Part shown: one piece after another, positions 1-4,960 of the stretch
Numbering within the stretch: position 1 is the first letter of the stretch
Layout of the letters: every line of letters begins with the position of its first letter
From: Rikenellaceae bacterium UBA1749
GTDB taxonomy: Bacteria; Bacteroidota; Bacteroidia; Bacteroidales; Rikenellaceae
Direction of reading: 5' to 3'
Length of the DNA: 5,195 nucleotides
Assembly (NCBI GenBank): GCA_002315675.1
Contig: DCHP01000053.1
Coordinates: 473 to 5,667 of the forward strand
Made by a program: the position numbers and the translations under genes
The notes under the pieces: model-generated
Database searches by the model: none
What the model saw: the letters and a program-made list of their open reading frames with translations, nothing else
Told to the model about the DNA's origin: nothing

Positions 1-60
1 AAAGAATGACACTGTAAACTGAATCTGCAAAGAAAAACAGTTGAATCGAAGGGGAACTCG

Positions 61-279
61 TTGTCAATAGTGGGAATCATTTCTAGTTACACATTGGGTA
101 TTTATTGTCTTCATAGATTAGTGGCATTGATTATGATCAAAATCTTAAATTTCATAAGGTACGAATCATTCTCATCAACTATCTACTTTTGTATTCTTGT
201 GTATATACTTTGTTATCTGATATTCTTTTTGACAGACAGATTTGTAAGAAATAAGTATATCAGAATGTTATATGCGTGA
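61..279 (+). pseudogene. C-terminal remnant of an acyltransferase-3 family membrane protein
   Basis: The 72-residue reading frame starts at a TTG and is open back to base 10, where it meets a TGA at 7-9. The stretch SSYTLGIYCLH near the N-terminus resembles the C-terminal signature of acyltransferase-3 (OatA/WecH-type) proteins, usually of the form YSxGIYLIH. It is followed by two hydrophobic helices (about residues 15-31 and 41-57) and a basic tail, as at the end of that family. Members are normally about 330-380 residues with ten or so helices, so only the last fifth is here. The other two forward frames also stop within the first 22 bases (15-17 and 20-22), so the gene is not simply entering from the left edge in one frame. 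Either a frameshift lies at the edge or the 5' part was lost by rearrangement. The intact protein would have acylated a surface sugar; this fragment is unlikely to work alone. The family assignment rests on a short motif. Confidence 0.6.
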
Positions 280-324
280 TGCTATTGTGATAACGAGTCT
301 CATTTACGCCGTGCTTGCAGTTTT

Positions 325-504
325 TCAACGTATTGATAATCTCAAGGGAAGCGTACGAGATGACTTATTTTGTGTTGTTGGTGTAGTGCCATCTACGACA
401 GGTGCATTATCAGTCGCAATAATATTGTGCTAGGAAGAGGTAGAGTTTTTCCCGATGATGCCTGCTTGGTTGCATGTCGGTATGACGATGGAGACCGTGG
501 CCAT
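325..504 (-). pseudogene. Decayed 5' end of a family 2 glycosyltransferase
   Basis: Read on the minus strand from an ATG at 504-502, the product begins MATVSIVIPTCN and continues QAGIIGKN. This is the classic first beta-strand and nucleotide-binding start of GT2 enzymes (SIVIPTYN). An in-frame TAG follows after 24 codons (432-430). Beyond it the same frame reads IIATDNAPVVDGTT, which resembles the second GT2 block (IIVTDNASTDGT, the DXD-preceding strand), before a TGA at 327-325. About 15-20 residues that normally separate the blocks are missing. I read this as a gene broken by an internal deletion and point mutations. A different frame just beyond ends in YVEKLQARRK and a TGA at 302-300, which could be the old C-terminus, but that is speculative. 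The ATG lies 12 bases after the transferase stop, as expected for the next gene in the same operon. The N-terminal match is firm; the downstream block is less so. Confidence 0.6.
468..504. repeat. Direct repeat flanking the transferase gene, copy 1
   Basis: This 37-base stretch matches 2081-2117 in the same orientation at 32 of 37 positions. Both copies cover the first 12 codons of a GT2 gene read on the minus strand. The five differences fall at codon 4 (Val/Ile, two bases), codon 8 (Ile/Met), codon 10 (silent) and codon 11 (Cys/Tyr). The changes are mostly silent or conservative, so these look like paralogous coding ends rather than a recent target duplication. Confidence 0.7.
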
Positions 505-516
505 TGTTAATATAAA

Positions 517-2073
517 TTATTGTTCTAGTTTGATGTTTCCTAATTGCATTATCAGATAAGGCAAACTTGAGGAGTTGAAATATGAATCTTTAATGCTATT
601 CAAATACTCTAACTGATCAGGGAAAAGATTATCAAAGGAGTCAGTAGAAATAAACAATAAAGGGATTGAGGTACTTGTTTCGAAAGAAATAGGATCTGCA
701 GATCTTCCATGACCTGCATAAGTCGAGTCACTTACATATAAATCTAGAGCATGGTCAGGTAGATAGAAAATGCAAGCCTCTTTTTCAACGAATTGTTTGA
801 TAATCTCGGAAGTGACAAAGTCATTATAAAGGACGGTATTGTCGTAATGAGCCATCGTTTCTCTTTGTTCCGGCAAATATTCTACATATTCATCTGATTT
901 GAAATGATGGAATGTATGGGGATACCTTTCAGAAAACTCCTCATGGCTTCCCATTAAATTGATAACGAAAAAAAGCTTCTCAGTTTCTTTATCAAGGACA
1001 TCCCTTACGCAAGGAATAATGACTTCATCCAGATCTCTTGGTCCCCATCCATAATGATGTTCACCTGTCCATATCGCCTCATCGCAGAGTTTCGAAAATG
1101 ATGCCTGAAGGTTGTCGCAAACTCCATTTTGGTTTTGGTTAGATATCCATATTGATTTATAACCAGCAGCCTTCATAATATCAAACAGATAGGTCTCTTT
1201 ATACCAGTCGTTGGGACATTCAGGACTCCAAGTTGTTAACAATGACTTGAATGTTTCTGCTGTGTATTGTGAAGGGGAGTGTGCGTCTCTGAACAAAACA
1301 AAGTTTGAAGTATCCGCCATTTGGACAAGGTTCGGCTGAGTTTCCCTTGAATAGCCATATAATTGGCATTGGCTCTTTGTCAGGGATTCGCCGATAATCA
1401 GTGTGATGATTTGAGGTTGTTTTCCTAGATATGTTAATACTGGGTTTGTTCTGTATTTATTAAGGTCTTCAATCTTCTCATAATTCAGGAATAGCCCAAT
1501 TTTGTTTAAGAAAACGCCATCCCAATTACGAGAGTGTTTGATAGACACCAGAGCTATACTTATAATGAGAGCGAACGCAAGGCTTTTGGATAAGAAAATT
1601 GAAGTCTTTTTTTGTTCAAAGCCTTTTAACCAAAAAAACAAGAAGAAAGAAAGAATCGTAAAGGCAGCTATAACTATCATCGGCTTCCAATCAAAGAATG
1701 CCTTGATGAAGTTTTCGCTTTCGGAAAGATTAGTCCCCATGACAATGGCAACAAGTTCATCTGTGAAACCCACATGCAGGGAATGAAGACTCCAGACATC
1801 TGCGATGATATTGATAATACCAAGGAATAAGAATACAGAGCAAAAACTTTTCTTCCATATCTTTTTGTCAGATACGCCTAGTAAGATCGTTATTGCATAG
1901 CATTGTATAAAGCCATGAAGGCTCATATAAATAGCAAACGCCGGTTCTCCATAATAGCAATGATAGAAGACGTCTCCAGCAGATACCAGCACCCAGATGC
2001 TGGCAAAGAAATAGAGGTTTTCCAGAAAAGGTTTTTGCAAAAAAAAGATAGTTGAAGATAATAATCTGCTCAT
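517..2073 (-). CDS. Membrane phosphoethanolamine transferase-like protein (sulfatase fold, EptA/CptA type)
   Basis: The product is about 518 residues, the usual length for EptA/CptA-type enzymes. These move phosphoethanolamine from phosphatidylethanolamine to lipid A, core heptose or other glycans on the outer face of the inner membrane. The N-terminal 180 residues contain about five hydrophobic segments (near 22-38, 46-66, 78-95, 132-150 and 162-180). The alkaline-phosphatase/sulfatase-like domain follows. In it I see LIIGESLTKSQCQLYGYSR (metal-binding Glu near 229), SQYTAETFKSLLT (likely nucleophile Thr near 271), ISNQNQNG, LMGSHEEFSERYP, YDNTVLYNDF, LPDHALDLY (Asp-His near 440) and AGHG (His near 455). 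Ala replaces the usual Gly in the DHG motif; the metal ligands look intact. I chose the ATG at 2073-2071, which overlaps the stop of a short upstream frame as TGATG; a TTG one codon earlier is the alternative. The acceptor cannot be told from sequence. It is transcribed away from the acyltransferase operon. Confidence 0.9.
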   Translation of the reverse strand: MSRLLSSTIFFLQKPFLENLYFFASIWVLVSAGDVFYHCYYGEPAFAIYMSLHGFIQCYAITILLGVSDKKIWKKSFCSVFLFLGIINIIADVWSLHSLHVGFTDELVAIVMGTNLSESENFIKAFFDWKPMIVIAAFTILSFFLFFWLKGFEQKKTSIFLSKSLAFALIISIALVSIKHSRNWDGVFLNKIGLFLNYEKIEDLNKYRTNPVLTYLGKQPQIITLIIGESLTKSQCQLYGYSRETQPNLVQMADTSNFVLFRDAHSPSQYTAETFKSLLTTWSPECPNDWYKETYLFDIMKAAGYKSIWISNQNQNGVCDNLQASFSKLCDEAIWTGEHHYGWGPRDLDEVIIPCVRDVLDKETEKLFFVINLMGSHEEFSERYPHTFHHFKSDEYVEYLPEQRETMAHYDNTVLYNDFVTSEIIKQFVEKEACIFYLPDHALDLYVSDSTYAGHGRSADPISFETSTSIPLLFISTDSFDNLFPDQLEYLNSIKDSYFNSSSLPYLIMQLGNIKLEQ

Positions 2074-2117
2074 CAATTGCGGTTGTAGGTCGGCATGACG
2101 ATGGAAATCGTGGCCAT
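2073..2117 (-). pseudogene. Fourteen-codon GT2 start fused ahead of the transferase gene
   Basis: On the minus strand an ATG at 2117-2115 opens a frame reading MATISIVMPTYNRN and stopping at TGA 2075-2073. The first 12 residues are a typical family 2 glycosyltransferase start; nothing of the rest of the enzyme remains. The stop shares its A with the ATG of the phosphoethanolamine transferase-like gene (TGATG), an arrangement known to allow translational coupling. A Bacteroides-type -7 element (2143-2150) lies about 25 bases upstream, so this stub probably keeps the old GT2 promoter and start and acts as a leader for the transferase gene (inference). It matches the start of the other GT2 remnant (502-504 leftward) at 32 of 37 bases. 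Confidence 0.6.
2081..2117. repeat. Direct repeat flanking the transferase gene, copy 2
   Basis: This is the partner of the copy at 468-504. It lies just upstream of the transferase start on the minus strand, so the transferase gene sits between two GT2 start segments. Similarity ends sharply after codon 13, where this copy runs into the TGATG junction. Confidence 0.7.
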
Positions 2118-2142
2118 ATTTATACTATGTTGATGTGTCGTG

Positions 2143-2150
2143 CAAATTTA
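2143..2150 (-). promoter_or_regulatory. Bacteroides-type -7 element for the leftward transferase unit
   Basis: Read on the minus strand this is TAAATTTG, a full match to the Bacteroides -7 consensus TAnnTTTG. It lies about 25 bases before the ATG at 2117, a sensible distance for a short leader. No TTTG is seen at the expected -33 position, so it would be a promoter with a weak upstream element. Short AT-rich matches can arise by chance. Confidence 0.4.
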
Positions 2151-2160
2151 GGAATAAATT

Positions 2161-2190
2161 TTTGCTTAATGGTTTATTGCAATATCTTTG
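2161..2190 (+). promoter_or_regulatory. Bacteroides-type promoter for the SGNH-MBOAT operon
   Basis: TTTG at 2161-2164 and TATCTTTG at 2183-2190 match the -33 and -7 elements (TTTG and TAnnTTTG) used by the primary sigma factor of Bacteroides, with an 18-base gap, close to the usual spacing. Transcription would start near 2194-2198, giving a leader of about 20-25 bases before the ATG at 2218. No strong Shine-Dalgarno sequence is seen, which is normal for this phylum. Confidence 0.6.
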
Positions 2191-2217
2191 TGTTGAGATG
2201 GATTTGACATGTGACAT

Positions 2218-3123
2218 ATGAAACATTTTCTAGTAAAGTTCTCTACCTGTTGTCTGATATTAATAATTTGTGTGTCTGTTTTTTTTACTCTTATTGACAT
2301 AAAAGGATGGTCAGACAGTACATATAAGCATTTCACAAGTAAAGGCCAGAAGTCATTGATTGTGGGAACGAGCCGAGCTGCGCAGGGAGTTGTTCCCGCG
2401 ATTCTAAATGAAAGGTTGAAGACATCAGGCGTGTATATTCCTTTCTACAATTTCAGTCTTAATGTCAGTGAGTCTCCATTTGGTGAGTTATACTACAATG
2501 CAATCCGAAAGAAGTTGGGAGATACTCCTGAACACAATTCTATTTTCGTCATCTGTGTTGATCCTTATGCCTTATCAGATACCGAAGATGAGCTTTTCCC
2601 TGGGAACAAGAGAAGAGAATATGGTGGTAGGCTTGATAAAATTTGCCATTTCTGTCGTCCCAATTTTTCTTATTTGTTCCGCTACTGCCGTCCCAATGAG
2701 TGGCGGAATCAGTATTATGAGTTTCTCCACGATGATGGTTGGCTTCAGATTAATGCAGAAATAGATTCTTCTTCTGTTGCAAGTAGGACTGAGGCTAAAA
2801 TGAATGATTACAATCAAATTTTTATTTCCCAATCTGAATACAGACTCCGATGGCTAGGGAGAATTATTCAATTGTTTCAAGAGAATGGTCAAGTGTTTTT
2901 GGTGAGGTTACCGATAAGTAAGCCGATGATGCAATGGGAGGATGAGAAATGGTTAGATTTCAATGATGATATGAGGAGAATTGCAAAAGAGTTTGGTGTA
3001 TGTTATTTTGATTTTACTGACCAGAATGAAAAATACAGAACTACTGATGGGAATCATATCTATAAAGATGATGCCGCTCTCTTTTCCTCAGCATTATGTG
3101 ATTCTATCCTAGTAAAATTGTAG
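2218..3123 (+). CDS. Membrane-anchored SGNH-hydrolase-like protein paired with an MBOAT (DltD/AlgX-like role)
   Basis: The 301-residue product has one hydrophobic N-terminal segment (about residues 5-26), which would anchor it in the inner membrane with its body outside the cytoplasm. The sequence SLIVGTSRAAQGVVP (46-60) fits the first SGNH block, with Ser52 as the likely nucleophile. YNFSLNVSESPFGELYYNAI (77-96) resembles the second block of DltD-like proteins. DGNHIYKDDAALFSSAL (277-293) fits the C-terminal DxxH block, with Asp277 and His280 completing a catalytic set. Overall identity to any named member is not obvious, so the family call rests on these blocks plus context. It is followed after two bases by an MBOAT gene, the pairing seen for DltB/DltD, AlgI with AlgJ/AlgX and PatA/PatB, where the SGNH partner helps transfer the acyl group to the extracytoplasmic polymer. 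The ATG at 2218 has a good promoter upstream; an earlier ATG at 2209 is followed directly by TGA. Confidence 0.75.
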   Translation: MKHFLVKFSTCCLILIICVSVFFTLIDIKGWSDSTYKHFTSKGQKSLIVGTSRAAQGVVPAILNERLKTSGVYIPFYNFSLNVSESPFGELYYNAIRKKLGDTPEHNSIFVICVDPYALSDTEDELFPGNKRREYGGRLDKICHFCRPNFSYLFRYCRPNEWRNQYYEFLHDDGWLQINAEIDSSSVASRTEAKMNDYNQIFISQSEYRLRWLGRIIQLFQENGQVFLVRLPISKPMMQWEDEKWLDFNDDMRRIAKEFGVCYFDFTDQNEKYRTTDGNHIYKDDAALFSSALCDSILVKL

Positions 3124-3125
3124 CC

Positions 3126-4574
3126 ATGCTTATTACATCATATACATTCCTTTTCTTTCTTCCTGTTGTTTTTGCCCTCTATTGGACAGTTGGTAAATTA
3201 AGAGATGCATTAATTATTCAGAACGCCGTTCTCATTATTTCCAGTTATGTGTTTTATGGCTGGGTTGATCCGAAGTTGTGTCTGTTGATAGCCTTTACAA
3301 CATTGACAACGTTTATAAGTGGGGTCATTATCAAAATGGGTTATCGCAAAACTGCTCTTTGGAGTGCCTTGCTTATCAACTTGCTGATTCTCGGTTATTT
3401 CAAGTATTGTAATTTTTTCATTCAGAGTTTTGTGAACCTTTTTTCTGCGGTTGGTTTTTCTCTTGATGCTCCAACTCTGAATATTATTCTTCCTGCAGGT
3501 CTCAGTTTTTATACTTTTGCCGCACTCAGTTACACGATAGATGTATATAGAGGAGATACGCCGCCAATACCGGCCTCTGGGATATTGTCATATTTTGCTT
3601 ACGTAAGTTTCTTTCCTCAACTTCTGGCAGGGCCTATCGGAAGGAGTACAAAAAGTCTTCCCCAGTTTCAGGTAAAACAATCGTTTGACTATTCTACGGC
3701 AGTAAGTGGCTTACGTCAGATGTTATGGGGCTTCTTCAAGAAGATAGTGATTGCTGACTATTTTTCTGATTATGTCAATCAGGTGTGGTCTTGCTATTCA
3801 ACGCAGTCCAGTAGCACTTTGTTGTTGGCTGCCATAGTGTTTTCATTTCAGATATATTTTGACTTTTCGGGATACTCGGATATTGCCATTGGAACGGCGA
3901 AGTTATTCAATATAAGGCTTGGAAAGAATTTTGAACTGCCTTATTTCAGCAGGGATATTGCAGAGTTCTGGAGGAGGTGGCATATTTCTCTGACAAGTTG
4001 GTTCAGGGATTATATTTATATTCCTTTAGGAGGAAGCAGGACAACAAAAATTAAGCACATAAGGAATACTGTTGTTGTTTTTTTGGTTTCCGGATTATGG
4101 CATGGGGCAAACTGGACTTTCGTTGTATGGGGTTTATATCATGCAATCCTGTTCATACCTCTGCTGCTGACAAACAAGCAGAAACGGTTCAAAGGAATTA
4201 TTGCTGAAAATAGCGCCCTTCCGTCTGTCGGAGATTTGGGCAGAGTGCTATTAACCTTTGCACTGGTGACATTAGGATGGATTATTTTCCGGTCCGAAAA
4301 TATTTCTCAAGCTTGTGATTATATTGTTAGAATGATGGATGTTGAGGCTGTTCGCGCTATCCCGAGATTTTTCCTTCAGCCTGGGCTAAGAGTTGTTTCT
4401 TGTTTGACAGTTTTTTCTTTATGTGTCGAGTGGATTAACCGAAAAAATAATACTCCTCTAGAATTTACAACAAAACTTTCTTGGCCTTTACGTTACGGAC
4501 TGTATCTGTTTCTTGCCTTTGCAATATTCTGGTTCTATCGAGACGTGAATGCGTTTATTTATGCGCAATTCTAG
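3126..4574 (+). CDS. MBOAT family membrane O-acyltransferase (AlgI/DltB-like)
   Basis: The 482-residue product is full length for the AlgI type. It is strongly hydrophobic, with about eleven or twelve predicted membrane segments. Conserved blocks appear in order: FYGW (43-46), ILPAGLSFYTFAALSYTIDVYRG (121-143), FPQLLAGPIGRSTKSLPQF (163-181), IYFDFSGYSDIAIGTAKLFNI (243-263), LPYFSRDIAEFWRRWHISLTSWFRDYIYIPLGG (271-303) and VSGLWHGANWTFVVWG (321-336). His286 and His326 correspond to the two histidines of the family; the one in LWHG is the expected catalytic residue. The C-terminus FIYAQF resembles the usual FIYFQF end. Such enzymes pass an acyl group, most often acetyl, from a cytoplasmic donor across the membrane to a partner or glycan. 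The start lies two bases after the SGNH stop, so the two are very probably co-transcribed and translationally coupled. The acceptor is unknown; a surface glycan is likely given the neighbours. Confidence 0.95.
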   Translation: MLITSYTFLFFLPVVFALYWTVGKLRDALIIQNAVLIISSYVFYGWVDPKLCLLIAFTTLTTFISGVIIKMGYRKTALWSALLINLLILGYFKYCNFFIQSFVNLFSAVGFSLDAPTLNIILPAGLSFYTFAALSYTIDVYRGDTPPIPASGILSYFAYVSFFPQLLAGPIGRSTKSLPQFQVKQSFDYSTAVSGLRQMLWGFFKKIVIADYFSDYVNQVWSCYSTQSSSTLLLAAIVFSFQIYFDFSGYSDIAIGTAKLFNIRLGKNFELPYFSRDIAEFWRRWHISLTSWFRDYIYIPLGGSRTTKIKHIRNTVVVFLVSGLWHGANWTFVVWGLYHAILFIPLLLTNKQKRFKGIIAENSALPSVGDLGRVLLTFALVTLGWIIFRSENISQACDYIVRMMDVEAVRAIPRFFLQPGLRVVSCLTVFSLCVEWINRKNNTPLEFTTKLSWPLRYGLYLFLAFAIFWFYRDVNAFIYAQF

Positions 4575-4647
4575 GGGTTTGGAATTTTTGGCATTTAGTG
4601 CAGTTAGCATTAAAAAGAAACTATTTGAGGGCTTGCGAAGGGGCGCC

Positions 4648-4670
4648 AAAGCGCATCTCGGATGCTTTTG
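4648..4670 (+). terminator. Weak hairpin with T-run after the MBOAT gene
   Basis: GCATC at 4653-4657 pairs with GATGC at 4661-4665 around a three-base loop. After one mismatch, a G-T pair and two A-T pairs extend the stem, whose right arm is TTTT followed by GTCC. It lies about 75 bases after the MBOAT stop. The stem is short and its loop tight, so termination would be partial. The stronger hairpin at 4821-4862 is the better terminator. Confidence 0.3.
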
Positions 4671-4723
4671 TCCAAAATGTAAAACACTACACATTATAGA
4701 GTTATTTGTTGACATGCCTGTGA

Positions 4724-4763
4724 CGTTGCTTCCGGGATTTCCCCCGATTTCCGGAAGCAAGGA
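4724..4763. repeat. Hairpin array unit 1
   Basis: A 10-base perfect stem, TTGCTTCCGG (4726-4735) with CCGGAAGCAA (4751-4760), encloses a 15-base loop. The 40-base unit matches unit 2 at 35 of 40 bases, and all five differences lie in the loop, so the stem has been preserved. A competing inner stem (CGGG with CCCG) is possible. Eleven bases separate it from unit 2. Confidence 0.85.
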
Positions 4764-4774
4764 ATGAAATGGGG

Positions 4775-4814
4775 CGTTGCTTCCGGGAAAAGCCCTGATT
4801 TCCGGAAGCAAGGA
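4775..4814. repeat. Hairpin array unit 2
   Basis: This unit has the same 10-base stem as unit 1 (4777-4786 with 4802-4811) and the same 15-base loop length, starting exactly 51 bases after unit 1. The loop differs at five positions. No T-run follows, so units 1 and 2 are not terminators by themselves. An eleven-base linker rich in A and G leads to unit 3. Confidence 0.85.
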
Positions 4815-4820
4815 GAGAAA

Positions 4821-4862
4821 AGAATAGTTGCTTTCGAGAGGGAAGCAACTATTTTAAATTTT
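4821..4862 (+). terminator. Strong, probably bidirectional terminator formed by array unit 3
   Basis: AATAGTTGCTT (4823-4833) pairs perfectly with AAGCAACTATT (4843-4853). Outer A-T and G-T pairs, and inner T-G and C-G pairs, extend the stem to about 15 pairs around a five-base loop. The right side runs into TTTTAAATTTT, giving a rho-independent terminator for the rightward SGNH-MBOAT operon. The left flank AAAAG becomes a pyrimidine-rich tail on the minus strand, so it may also stop the convergent ATPase transcript. The core GTTGCTT/AAGCAAC starts at 4827, in step with the 51-base period of units 1 and 2, so it appears to be a third unit whose loop has lost about 13 bases. Confidence 0.75.
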
Positions 4863-4909
4863 GTCCGCTTTTCCAACTAGACTCGTCGATAATTTGTCCG
4901 CTTTTCCAA
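4860..4909. repeat. Pair of 17-base direct repeats, 33-base period
   Basis: TTTGTCCGCTTTTCCAA occurs identically at 4860-4876 and 4893-4909, with 16 bases between. The 33-base spacing is about three helical turns, which would place both copies on the same face of the DNA. Repeated sites beginning TGT near an end are known from IS21-family insertion sequences, but no transposase gene is present here, so this could be an element remnant or a pair of protein-binding sites. The repeat itself is certain; its role is not. Confidence 0.8.
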
Positions 4910-4960
4910 AAACAAAATAATCTCATATTTGGAGTAACATGCTGGACTTGATATTTTTAT

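Larger units (their letters stand above)
4575..4960. other. Gene-free convergent intergenic region
   Basis: These 386 bases separate the ends of the convergent MBOAT and ATPase genes. Short open frames occur on both strands but overlap the hairpin array, encode repetitive peptides derived from it, and match no family I recognise. From left to right the region holds a weak hairpin near 4648-4670, the three-unit hairpin array at 4724-4853 with its terminator, and the 17-base direct repeats at 4860-4909. The last 50 bases (4910-4960) are AT-rich with no feature I can support. Confidence 0.7.

Noticed and set aside
272..433. A 53-codon plus-strand frame starting ATGCGTGA over the acyltransferase remnant stop, hydrophobic in part
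   Set aside because: It lies opposite the GT2 remnant, whose signature is clear on the minus strand. The peptide matches no family I know and is best seen as a shadow, though a small membrane protein cannot be fully excluded.
1502..1786. Plus-strand open frame of 94 codons
   Set aside because: It lies inside and opposite the membrane domain of the phosphoethanolamine transferase-like gene, whose motifs are clear.
2209..2214. ATG followed at once by TGA just before the SGNH gene start
   Set aside because: A minimal start-stop could influence translation, but a six-base match is expected by chance and nothing else supports it.
2462..2832. Two open frames, one on each strand, within the SGNH-like gene
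   Set aside because: Both are out of frame with the SGNH-like gene, which has catalytic blocks, a promoter and a coupled downstream partner; neither shows a recognisable motif.
4724..4853. Possible CRISPR array
   Set aside because: Only three units are present, the spacers would be 11 bases, the repeats are long perfect palindromes and no cas gene is nearby.
4481..4876. Several short open frames on both strands after the MBOAT gene
   Set aside because: They overlap the MBOAT end or the hairpin array. Their repeated peptides (for example CFRKSG twice) arise from the DNA repeats rather than from a protein domain.
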